DNA from: Bacteroidia bacterium
GTDB taxonomy: Bacteria > Bacteroidota > Bacteroidia > Flavobacteriales > Flavobacteriaceae
Assembly: GCA_018679315.1 (NCBI GenBank)
Contig: JAHHLF010000014.1
Span: forward strand, 1 to 28,345
Reading direction: 5' to 3'
DNA length: 28,345 nucleotides
In this document: positions 6,964 to 14,384 of the stretch, piece after piece
Layout of the letters: every line of letters starts with the position of its first letter
Position numbering within the stretch: position 1 is the first letter of the stretch
Translations under genes and position numbers: made by a program
The notes under the pieces: model-generated
Seen by the model: the letters and a program-made list of their open reading frames with translations, nothing else
Database searches by the model: none
What the model was told of the DNA's origin: nothing

Positions 6964-8673
6964 TTAATCTTTCTTGATCTGCACACCGTCCTCATCGATC
7001 TTCATAATTACGCCATCATCGGTATCGCGTATGTCAATATCGATCCCGTCTTTGTCAATGATGATGTGACCTTCAGAATCTTCCTCCTCCGGGCAGTCCT
7101 GGCAAAGTAATTTGCCATCTTCACCCATAAGCCAGGAATATTGTACCATTCGGCGCCTGTATACATCAGCATCATATCGGGTTGTGCGACCAATATACCC
7201 ACGCGCATTGTCATTAAAAGTAACTAGGGTACCAGCAGGCACATAGACCGTCAGCCGTACTTCCTGATCTCTAATCTTGTTTTCCATGGCTGTTGTAAGA
7301 TGGTCATTTAGGCGCAGTCCGGTACTATCTGCTTCATAGCTGTAATTAATCTTAGAGGCCCGATTCCGGGCATCTGCAAAAGAAACCCCATTGGCGTCTT
7401 TTCGAATTCGAATACGGGAGATAGAATCTTCAGATTTTTTAATGTCTACGCGAATGTCATCAGAGTAGAGAAGTTTATCTCCGGCTTCGTCATAGACCAC
7501 GCTAATACCATTTACGCCATTGAATCTGATATTATCATAATCTTCATACAATTCATTGGAGACCAACTTTATATTTAAAGAATCCATGCTTTGAGGTAGG
7601 GCCAGATTCTCCATGAGCGTATCACTTCCGCTATAGGCATGAGCTGCCGCTTGTTTTACTCCAAGAACAGTTAATCCGATAATTGATAAGAACCATAATC
7701 CCAATAGTGAAAATTTGGCGATTGCACCCATGGATTTCAAGTTGTTTACCAAGATCTTTAATCCAAGGTAAAGCAAGAAAAAGAATGGAATTCCAACTGC
7801 CAATAAAGTAAGCAGTGAGACCAGCCAAACAGGCGCATCTGTGTAATTGATCAATTCATAGAAATCAAAACCGGGTATATGGATTATATCTACGATGCCC
7901 ACAGTGAACAGTCCGATGAACAAACCGATCAAAGTTGCTGCACCGATAATGATCAGCAGGATGCCTACGAATTTTCCAACAACCTTTAATAAAAACATGA
8001 TTATGTCTCCAAGTGTTTCAAAGAAAGACGTAGTGCCGCTTTTTACTTTATTGCCCACTTTCTCGTAATCGACACTTTTTACTTTATCAGCAACATCGTC
8101 AAAGCCTTCTTTAACTTTGCGTTCTATATTGCTGATATTCACGGGCTTTCCCGTCATATCCAGTTTTTGTGCTGTGGTTGCTGCCTCTGGTACGAGTATC
8201 CATAGTAGGATATAAGCGATCAAACCGAAACCGGTAAATAGGGCCAGGATAATAAATATCAATCGGATCCAAAGGGCATCAAAGCCTAGATAATGTTCCA
8301 GACCGGCACATACACCGCCTATATATTTGTTATCGATATCACGGTAGAGTTTTTTTACCCTGCCGGAAGGGGCGGGCCCGTCGGTTGTTTTATCTTCAAA
8401 GAGGTCGTCATCGACCATATAATCCTCAGGTTGCCCCATGATCGTTATCACTTCTTCTACTTCCTTCAGTGTGACCACCTGACGATCGCTTTCCATTTTC
8501 TCCTGGAAAAGCTCGGCGATACGGGCCTCGATGTCGGCAATGATCTCTTCACTGCCCATCGTTCCGGCGAAAGACCGTTTTATGGCCTCCAGGTAGCGCT
8601 GCAATTTTTGAAATGCCTTTTCATCGATATGAAACAGGACATTAGCTAGATTTATATTTACAGTTTTATTCAT
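6964..8673 (-). CDS. PspC-domain membrane protein
   Basis: A 569-aa protein. Residues 1-90 form a cytoplasmic helical segment (ending IMGQPEDYM) seen in front of PspC in Flavobacteria. The PspC domain is at about 106-164 (KKLYRDIDNKYIGGVCAGLEHYLG, then one long membrane helix). Further membrane helices lie at about 225-262, 282-309 and 320-340, and residues 350-569 form an extracytoplasmic domain with beta-rich sequence, a CQDC pair and a very acidic C-terminus. PspC proteins sense or buffer envelope stress; in E. coli PspC acts with PspB on PspA, but no PspA or PspB is here. It starts 6 bp after the PadR gene, so the two form an operon, and the GIN gene follows. The layout suggests an envelope-stress module repressed by PadR, which is inference. 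Confidence 0.85.
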   Translation of the reverse strand: MNKTVNINLANVLFHIDEKAFQKLQRYLEAIKRSFAGTMGSEEIIADIEARIAELFQEKMESDRQVVTLKEVEEVITIMGQPEDYMVDDDLFEDKTTDGPAPSGRVKKLYRDIDNKYIGGVCAGLEHYLGFDALWIRLIFIILALFTGFGLIAYILLWILVPEAATTAQKLDMTGKPVNISNIERKVKEGFDDVADKVKSVDYEKVGNKVKSGTTSFFETLGDIIMFLLKVVGKFVGILLIIIGAATLIGLFIGLFTVGIVDIIHIPGFDFYELINYTDAPVWLVSLLTLLAVGIPFFFLLYLGLKILVNNLKSMGAIAKFSLLGLWFLSIIGLTVLGVKQAAAHAYSGSDTLMENLALPQSMDSLNIKLVSNELYEDYDNIRFNGVNGISVVYDEAGDKLLYSDDIRVDIKKSEDSISRIRIRKDANGVSFADARNRASKINYSYEADSTGLRLNDHLTTAMENKIRDQEVRLTVYVPAGTLVTFNDNARGYIGRTTRYDADVYRRRMVQYSWLMGEDGKLLCQDCPEEEDSEGHIIIDKDGIDIDIRDTDDGVIMKIDEDGVQIKKD

Positions 8674-8679
8674 TGCTCG

Positions 8680-9012
8680 TTATTTTTTAGCATTGGTAAC
8701 CAAATTCACTGCACTCTGTAAATTATCCCAGGTGCCATCCAATTCTTTGAGGAAAAGCTTGCCGGTTTCTGTGAGTGCATAATATTTTCTTGGCGGACCT
8801 GAGGTGGATTCTTCCCACCGGTAATTCAAAAGCCCGGCATTTTTCAATCTTGTCAGCAAGGGGTAAATTGTGCCCTCTACGACAAGCATCTTAGCATCTT
8901 TTAAGGCGCCGAGTATTTCGGAGGCATACTTGTCTTTCCCTTTAAGGATAGAAAGGATGCAGTACTCCAGTACTCCCTTGCGCATTTGTGCTTTTGTGTT
9001 TTCTATATTCAT
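8680..9012 (-). CDS. PadR-family transcriptional regulator
   Basis: A 110-aa winged-helix regulator with the family pattern throughout: RKGVLEYCILSILKGKDKYASEILGAL, then EGTIYPLLTRLKNAGLL and GPPRKYYALTETGKLFL. It is the short PadR subfamily, with only a brief C-terminal dimerisation helix. It is the first gene of an operon with the PspC protein (6-bp gap). PadR proteins usually repress their own operon, and a 17-nt element is repeated before this gene and before the GIN gene, so I infer self-regulation plus control of the GIN gene. The inducing signal is unknown. Confidence 0.92.
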   Translation of the reverse strand: MNIENTKAQMRKGVLEYCILSILKGKDKYASEILGALKDAKMLVVEGTIYPLLTRLKNAGLLNYRWEESTSGPPRKYYALTETGKLFLKELDGTWDNLQSAVNLVTNAKK

Positions 9013-9070
9013 AATTCGCTTATTCTAATTAAACCGGTCAGATGCTACAATGACCGACTGAGGGTTAACG

Positions 9071-9087
9071 GTTCGTTTTTTGATGAT
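9071..9087 (-). promoter_or_regulatory. 17-nt element upstream of padR, second copy
   Basis: Plus strand GTTCGTTTTTTGATGAT, 59 nt before the PadR ATG and identical to 6864-6880. On the coding strand the common sequence reads ATCATCAAAAAACGAAC, then any base, then GT. It is not a palindrome. Confidence 0.5.
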
Positions 9088-9131
9088 TCATGGTTTGCAT
9101 GTATAAAGGTTATGTTTTGATTGATGATATT

Positions 9132-9650
9132 TTAATTAGTCAGATCTGTCCGCGAAACATGATCATAACTAAGTTCTCTCTTAACTTTCCATTTACCTTG
9201 CTCCAGGATCCACAGATGGGTGAAGCGTGCAATATCTCCTTTTTGGTATTCTCCGTTTCCATTCAGAAATTCAAATTCATGCATGCCGTGTTGAATAGCC
9301 CCATACAACACTCCGTTATTTTTTAAAGGATGTACTTCGAGACTTTTCGGAAATAAGATCCTTTTTGAAGGCTGAGATTGACCTGCCTCCCGGCCGGCAC
9401 AATTTTCTCTGAATTGTTTCAAAAAAGTCTCACGACCTTCTGTGATCCCGCCTTTATCGTGATAGAATTCAAAATCTTCCGTGAACATGGCAGTCATTAC
9501 TGCATCATCACATGTATTGAAAGCTGCGTGAAATAGGATGCTATCTTGCTGTTTAAGAACAAGATACAAGTCATCTGTAACAGCTAGTTGCGCATACAAA
9601 GTACCTGAGGTTGCAAGCAGAATCAATAGTATGTTTGCCAATGCTCTCAT
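9132..9650 (-). CDS. Secreted DUF4440 / NTF2-like protein
   Basis: A 172-aa protein with a cleavable signal peptide ending near LYAQ, then an NTF2-like (SnoaL/DUF4440) cone fold: FHAAFNTCDDAVMTAMFTEDFEFYHDKGG, GRETFLKQFREN, and the final strands IARFTHLWILEQGKWKVKRELSYDH. Such domains serve as small enzymes or ligand binders, and no specific catalytic residue set can be picked out. Its ATG overlaps the TAA of the DUF4870 gene by 1 nt (TAATG), so it is translated from the same mRNA and probably coupled. Function is not predictable beyond the fold. Confidence 0.75.
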   Translation of the reverse strand: MRALANILLILLATSGTLYAQLAVTDDLYLVLKQQDSILFHAAFNTCDDAVMTAMFTEDFEFYHDKGGITEGRETFLKQFRENCAGREAGQSQPSKRILFPKSLEVHPLKNNGVLYGAIQHGMHEFEFLNGNGEYQKGDIARFTHLWILEQGKWKVKRELSYDHVSRTDLTN

Positions 9651-10120
9651 TATCTAATGAAGTTAATTGTGATGGGGTACTTATATACTTCACCATTACC
9701 CCCTTTTATGGTTGCCAGGATAGTGCATACGATGTCTAATGCTAATAACCCTAAGGCGAGAATACCTGCCAGGATCATAAAAACAACATGCGCTCCAAAT
9801 CCTTTATGTCCGTGGTTGTATACAGATACATTGTGTTCATTTATTTCCAGTACATCTACAAAACCGACAAAATCAAATGCAAATACCAGGAAGAATACGC
9901 CGCTTATGATCGCGAGGATGATCCCATAAAGCAAAATGCTTATCTGAAAGTTTAAGGCTTGTTTCCCATTGTAATCTACAAAAGGTTTCTCGTTCTTATT
10001 TCCGAGCCAAAGTATCAAGGGTAGGAGGAAGTTTCCAAAAGGAATAAAGTACTTGCTCAGGGTAGACGCATGGATGATCCCCGATAGATTTCTTTCGTGT
10101 TTGGAAATTGTCTCTGTCAT
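9650..10120 (-). CDS. DUF4870 (Tic20-like) membrane protein
   Basis: A 156-aa membrane protein of the DUF4870 family, recognised by the opening SKYFIPFGNFLLPLILWLGNKNEKPFVDYNGKQALNFQ-type segment, where the first helix is followed by the conserved K-x-FVD-x-x-GKQALNFQ signature. There are about four hydrophobic helices (residues 26-39, 55-80, 107-135 and a short one near the end). It carries a roughly 30-residue polar insert between helices 2 and 3 (DVLEINEHNVSVYNHGHKGFG), so it is longer than the basic domain. The family is distantly like the chloroplast translocon subunit Tic20, but its bacterial role is unknown. It overlaps the downstream DUF4440 gene by 1 nt and diverges from the hotdog protein gene over 133 bp. 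Confidence 0.82.
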   Translation of the reverse strand: MTETISKHERNLSGIIHASTLSKYFIPFGNFLLPLILWLGNKNEKPFVDYNGKQALNFQISILLYGIILAIISGVFFLVFAFDFVGFVDVLEINEHNVSVYNHGHKGFGAHVVFMILAGILALGLLALDIVCTILATIKGGNGEVYKYPITINFIR

Positions 10121-10253
10121 GGCATATTAGTTTCTTATGCAAATATATATCTAAAAGAAGGTATTATGCAAAACCTAGTACTAATATTTAACATAATATT
10201 AACAAATTAATATTCCGTAATAAATCCATATTTTTACAATAAACAATGTCGAT

Positions 10254-10709
10254 ATGTCCTCCAAAGCCCGCAAATTCAACGCCTTCACATTTTTTAAGTT
10301 GCCTGCTGCGTGGTGGGCAGGCGTTAGACTCCGGCATCTTGATTCGGAAAAAGCCGTGGTGACGGTTATACATTCCTGGCGAAATCAGAATCCGTTTAAA
10401 TCTATGTATTGGGCCGTTCAGGGGATGGCTGCTGAATTAACTACGGGTGCTTTGTTCATAGATCAGATAAAGAAAAGTGGGCGTCAAATCTCCATGTTGG
10501 TGGCTAATAACAATGCAAACTTTAGCAAAAAAGCAACAGGGAAGATCACGTTTACTTGTACAGATGGCGGAAAGATCCAGGAAGCCATAGAACGCACTAT
10601 TGAAACAGGGGAGGGGCAAACAATTTGGATGAAATCTGTTGGTATGAATGAAGAAGGTGTGGTCGTTTCTACCTTTAACTTTGAATGGACGATACGCCTC
10701 AAGAGGTAG
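10254..10709 (+). CDS. DUF4442 hotdog-fold protein, possible thioesterase
   Basis: A 151-aa cytoplasmic protein of the DUF4442 family. The sequence follows the hotdog pattern: an N-terminal helix (FFKLPAAWWAGVRLRHLD), a strand (KAVVTVIHSWRNQNPFKSMYWAVQGMAAELTTGALF, the central hotdog helix region) and three later strands (SMLVANNNANFSKKATGKITFTC, GEGQTIWMKSVGMNEEGVVVSTFNFEWTIR). The family is related to acyl-CoA thioesterases such as PaaI, but the substrate is not known. The start is the ATG at 10254; a nearby ATG eight bases upstream is out of frame. It appears to be a separate unit ahead of the AIM24 gene. Confidence 0.8.
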   Translation: MSSKARKFNAFTFFKLPAAWWAGVRLRHLDSEKAVVTVIHSWRNQNPFKSMYWAVQGMAAELTTGALFIDQIKKSGRQISMLVANNNANFSKKATGKITFTCTDGGKIQEAIERTIETGEGQTIWMKSVGMNEEGVVVSTFNFEWTIRLKR

Positions 10710-10784
10710 ACATTACTTTCTTTTCTGTAGCTGTAACAAAATACCCCTGTTTTAAACTAATGGGTAAACCTTAAAATTATTTTC

Positions 10785-11585
10785 ATGAGCGCACACGATA
10801 TAGATTACCAAATTTTCGGAGAGGAAATGCAGTATGTTGAGATAGAACTGGATCCGCAGGAAGCTGTTGTAGCAGAAGCCGGCAGTTTTATGATGATGGA
10901 TACAGGCATTAAGATGGACACCATTTTTGGGGATGGGTCTAATCAAACCTCCGGCGTACTGGGAAAGATCTTTTCTGCGGGGAAACGCGTACTCACGGGT
11001 GAGAGTTTATTTATGACCGCCTTTCTAAATGTGGAAAGCGGCAAGAAGAAGGTGAGCTTTGCATCGCCTTATCCTGGAAAGATCGTCGCTATTGATCTTG
11101 AAAAATACGGTGGCAAATTTATTTGCCAGAAAGACGCATTTCTCTGTGCAGCTAAAGGCGTTTCTGTAGGGATCGAGTTCTCAAAGAGGCTGGGAAGAGG
11201 CCTTTTCGGAGGAGAGGGATTTATCATGCAAAAACTGGAAGGCGACGGCATGGCCTTCGTACATGCAGGCGGGACGTTGGCACGAAAAGAACTGGCAGCA
11301 GGTGAAGTCATGAAGGTAGATACCGGATGTATCGTTGGATTTACGCAGCAGGTGGATTATGATATTGAATTTGTAGGAGGAATAAAGAATACCGTATTTG
11401 GAGGAGAGGGCTTGTTTTTTGCTACCCTTAGAGGACCCGGTGCAGTATATGTTCAATCCCTTCCATTTAGTAGGTTAGCCGGAAAAGTTTGGGCTGCAGC
11501 GCCCAAAGGTGGAGGAAAAGACAGAGGTGAAGGAAGCATATTAGGTACCATTGGGGATATTCTCGATGGCGACAACCGATTATAA
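10785..11585 (+). CDS. AIM24 / TIGR00266 family protein
   Basis: A 266-aa soluble protein of the AIM24 (TIGR00266) family, beta-rich and glycine-rich, with pseudo-repeated segments: ELDPQEAVVAEAGSFMMMDTGIKM near the N-terminus, FGGEGFIMQKLEGDGMAFVHAGGT in the middle, and FGGEGLFFATLRGPGAVYVQSLPF near the C-terminus. The repeated FGGEG[FL] units mark an internal duplication typical of the family. In yeast AIM24 supports mitochondrial inner membrane organisation; in bacteria the role is unknown. Its stop and that of the convergent dacB gene are 1 bp apart, with no terminator between them. Confidence 0.88.
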   Translation: MSAHDIDYQIFGEEMQYVEIELDPQEAVVAEAGSFMMMDTGIKMDTIFGDGSNQTSGVLGKIFSAGKRVLTGESLFMTAFLNVESGKKKVSFASPYPGKIVAIDLEKYGGKFICQKDAFLCAAKGVSVGIEFSKRLGRGLFGGEGFIMQKLEGDGMAFVHAGGTLARKELAAGEVMKVDTGCIVGFTQQVDYDIEFVGGIKNTVFGGEGLFFATLRGPGAVYVQSLPFSRLAGKVWAAAPKGGGKDRGEGSILGTIGDILDGDNRL

Positions 11586-11586
11586 G

Positions 11587-12876
11587 CTAGTAATGTGTCC
11601 CTATCCAAGTCAGGGTACGTTCGATTGAACTTTTTATCGAATCTGTGGGTTGCCGAAAATGATTATTCATGATGCTAAAAATGAATACTCTGTTTTTTTT
11701 GGTCCGCAAATATCCGCTGAGGTTATAGTTGTTCCCTAAGGTTCCTGTTTTGGCAAAGACAAAGGGTCCGTCTTCTGCGCCATACCAGCTATCAATAGTT
11801 CCCGAAACTCCGCCTGCTGGAAAATAGCGGAATAACTGATCTTCCGAATTTTCCTCATATAATTTGTGAAGCAATCCGACGATCCATTTTGGAGTGAAGA
11901 GGTTATACCTGGATAGACCGGATCCGTCTACCCAACGTGGTGCATTGGGAAGATCTGCCAACAAATGCAGGACACTATCCTTGGCTGTAGAGAACGACAA
12001 AGTATCTGATACCATTTGCGATGACAGGATCATCAGCTGTTCTGCCAGAAAGTTATCACTGTCTACCATCATCTTAATACACAGGCTATCCCTGGAATAT
12101 CCGGGAATGAGCTGCATTTCACCGGGATATGCCTCAGGTCTTACAATGACGTGCCTGTCTAATAAGGAAGCTAATATTGCCGCTGTGACTTTTGTCGTTT
12201 GAGTGAAGGGGATATGTATTGTATCTGAAAAATTTGCAGGAAGGGAAAATAAATTTCGATCTTCCAATCTTCCGGGTTTCCCGCGCTCAGGGAGAATGCT
12301 ATCGTTAAAAATAGCAGGGGTAACCATAAGGCTGTCCTGCAATTCAAATTGAGCGATATTTCCATAAAGGGGCAAGACACTTCGCTCTGTGGAGAATCCA
12401 AATGGGAAATCTTCCCAGGCCCAACCGGGACCAAAATGCTCATCCTGGTAATTTCCTGAGTACCAAATGAGATTACGGAATTCGGACAAATAATTAAACA
12501 GCGTACTGTCTTGAAAAACCGGATGTAAAGCACTGGGATCCCCGGTACCTGAAAATATCAATGTATCTCCAAAAGAAGCGGCTCGCAGCGCAGGAACTTT
12601 CTCTGGTATGAGTTTTAGTGCCGAATAAAGGGTGGCTATTTTGGTATTACTGGCCGGTGTGAAGTACTTGGCCGCATTTTTAGAATACATAACTTGACCG
12701 CTCTCTGCATCAATAATATATGTACCGGTAAAATGATGATCATGCAGGGGAATTTGCAACTCATTATTGATGAACTTGCGAAGTTTTGCTGGTCGGACAG
12801 AGGCACAAGAACCTATTAATGAGGCAGTTATAAGTATAATACTCCAAGGTATCAGGCCGGAACGGACAAGTTTCAT
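11587..12876 (-). CDS. dacB: D-alanyl-D-alanine carboxypeptidase/endopeptidase (PBP4 class), lipoprotein
   Basis: A 429-aa penicillin-binding protein of peptidase family S13 that trims or cuts peptidoglycan cross-bridges in the periplasm. All three active-site motifs are present: SxxK as SNTK (Ser76-Lys79), SxN as SDN (273-275) and KTG at 376-378 (FAKTGTLGNNYNLSGYL). The N-terminus has a signal peptide with lipobox IGSC (Cys24), so it is probably lipid-anchored. It is shorter than E. coli DacB (477 aa), which suits the reduced insert domains of Bacteroidota versions. The gene stands alone, ends 1 bp from the convergent AIM24 stop, and diverges from the 65-aa protein gene over 121 bp. Confidence 0.93.
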   Translation of the reverse strand: MKLVRSGLIPWSIILITASLIGSCASVRPAKLRKFINNELQIPLHDHHFTGTYIIDAESGQVMYSKNAAKYFTPASNTKIATLYSALKLIPEKVPALRAASFGDTLIFSGTGDPSALHPVFQDSTLFNYLSEFRNLIWYSGNYQDEHFGPGWAWEDFPFGFSTERSVLPLYGNIAQFELQDSLMVTPAIFNDSILPERGKPGRLEDRNLFSLPANFSDTIHIPFTQTTKVTAAILASLLDRHVIVRPEAYPGEMQLIPGYSRDSLCIKMMVDSDNFLAEQLMILSSQMVSDTLSFSTAKDSVLHLLADLPNAPRWVDGSGLSRYNLFTPKWIVGLLHKLYEENSEDQLFRYFPAGGVSGTIDSWYGAEDGPFVFAKTGTLGNNYNLSGYLRTKKNRVFIFSIMNNHFRQPTDSIKSSIERTLTWIGTHY

Positions 12877-12997
12877 ATGTTGATGCGCTTTGTCGAATAA
12901 AACATGAAATTATCTATTTTTTAACTATACTACTGATATTTTGTATACCTTTTTTTAGTTATTTTTATGGGGCAGTGTAACCTTAAACCAACAAAAT

Positions 12998-13195
12998 ATG
13001 TCAAGAGCTATGTTGGACTACACAAAGATGGTCCTCCAAAAAGTGAGTTTTGATATAAAGCTATTTCATAGGGAACTCAAGAAAGCTGTTGAACGCTTAC
13101 TACCTTATGAGCTAGAGGAACTGAAACGCTGGCTGCTGAAATTCCTGGAAGATAAACCAGAGCTAAAACCCAGCTTAATTTATTTGAACATATAA
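12998..13195 (+). CDS. Small helical protein of unknown function (65 aa)
   Basis: A 65-aa open frame starting MSRAMLDYTKMVLQKVSFD, all predicted helix, with a basic, leucine-rich middle (ELKKAVERLLPYELEELKRWLLKFL) and no signal peptide or membrane segment. Its reality is supported by its own upstream spacer, good codon use and a strong terminator directly at its stop codon. I have the impression that similar short proteins occur widely in Flavobacteriaceae, but cannot verify that here. It could be a small adaptor or regulator. It converges on oxyR and shares the terminator with it. Confidence 0.75.
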   Translation: MSRAMLDYTKMVLQKVSFDIKLFHRELKKAVERLLPYELEELKRWLLKFLEDKPELKPSLIYLNI

Positions 13196-13223
13196 AAAAA
13201 GCCACGGTGACCGTGGCTTTTTT
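13194..13223. terminator. Bidirectional terminator between the 65-aa gene and oxyR
   Basis: GCCACGG, loop TGA, CCGTGGC, flanked by an A-run on the left and six T on the right, so it works on both strands. Confidence 0.92.
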
Positions 13224-13246
13224 AGTTTATGTATCCTTGCTTTGAT

Positions 13247-14188
13247 CTAGGCCGAGCGTAACGGACTTACGATCTCCACATCTTCAAAAGCAATGGCTCC
13301 CTTTATCACACTGGTGATAACTTCATGAAGCGCATCGATGATTTGAATCTTTAGTTCATTCTTATGATAGATCAAGCTAACCTCTCTTGCCGGTGGAGGA
13401 TTTTCGAAAGACTTTATGCGATTGCGTTGCGCATCCTTAACATGTAGGGAGTTGAGGTAGGGTAGAAGCGTCATACCCATACCTTCGTCTGATAGGCTAA
13501 GCAGCGTTTCAAAACTTCCACTGTATAGATCAAACCGTTCCCCACTTTTGAGTCGCTTTGTTTTACACAAATTGATCACACCATCCCGGAAACAATGACC
13601 ATCTTCGAGGAGAAGCATGTCATTTATATCCAGATCTTCGCGTTGAAGTTTCAACTTATTTGTAAGTCGGTGACCTTCGGGTACATAGCCTACGAACGGT
13701 TCAAAATAAAGTGCACGTTCTTTAATGTATTCTACTTCCAGAGGTGTGGCGGCAATTCCTGCATCAATATTACCCTCCTGCAAGTTGCGGATCAAGGTCT
13801 CCGTAGGTTGCTCTCGTATTTCTAAATTCACTCGGGGGTATTTATTGACAAACGTCTTTAGGAACATTGGAAGTAAGGTAGGCATGACAGTTGGGATGAT
13901 CCCAATTTTAAAATCACCACCAATAAATCCTTTTTCCTGAGCTACGATATCCTTGATCCTGTTGGCTTCGTTTATGATGTGCCGCGCCTGCTCAATAACC
14001 CGTTTACCCGCATCAGTAAGAGCAATGGGTTTCTTGGAGCGGTCAAAGATCAAGATGTCTAGCTCATCTTCCAATTTCTGGACTTGCATGCTCAAGGTGG
14101 GTTGGGTTACAAAACTTTTTTCAGCCGCCAGGGTGAAGTTTCGATATTCCGCAACTGCCATCACATATTGCAATTGAGTTATAGTCAT
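13247..14188 (-). CDS. oxyR: OxyR, hydrogen peroxide-sensing LysR-type regulator
   Basis: A 313-aa LysR-type regulator. The N-terminal helix-turn-helix (TLAAEKSFVTQPTLSMQVQKLEDEL, about 19-43) is followed by a substrate-binding-like sensor domain. The segment LLEDGHCFRDGVINLC carries Cys199 and Cys208, the same residue numbers as the peroxide-sensing pair that forms a disulfide in E. coli OxyR, which makes this call firm. The oxidised protein normally activates catalase, peroxiredoxin and Dps genes. None of those are next to it: its neighbours are the 65-aa protein and an MFS transporter, so it acts on distant targets. The upstream gap contains GATAG-N12-CTATC (14205-14226), which may be an autoregulatory site, but its spacing does not match the classical OxyR consensus. 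Confidence 0.95.
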   Translation of the reverse strand: MTITQLQYVMAVAEYRNFTLAAEKSFVTQPTLSMQVQKLEDELDILIFDRSKKPIALTDAGKRVIEQARHIINEANRIKDIVAQEKGFIGGDFKIGIIPTVMPTLLPMFLKTFVNKYPRVNLEIREQPTETLIRNLQEGNIDAGIAATPLEVEYIKERALYFEPFVGYVPEGHRLTNKLKLQREDLDINDMLLLEDGHCFRDGVINLCKTKRLKSGERFDLYSGSFETLLSLSDEGMGMTLLPYLNSLHVKDAQRNRIKSFENPPPAREVSLIYHKNELKIQIIDALHEVITSVIKGAIAFEDVEIVSPLRSA

Positions 14189-14384
14189 AATTAATCGTTT
14201 TTCAGATAGCGATAAAGGGCACTATCATTTATTCTTATACAAACATAGAATAAATTTATGGAATAATAAAGAAATATTATAGCTATATAAGAAAAGTTTA
14301 TGATATCCCCGGAATATCATTTATTACTTCTAGATCTATCAAGTTATTTACCTGATAGACAGATAAATATAACACAGGAATGGT

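Noticed and set aside
9090..9326. Rightward open frame opposite the DUF4440 gene
   Set aside because: It is a shadow of a well-supported leftward gene, with no family pattern.
14330..14370. Hairpin with TCTATCA/TGATAGA downstream of oxyR's upstream gap
   Set aside because: Short stem, 11-nt loop and no T-run on either strand.
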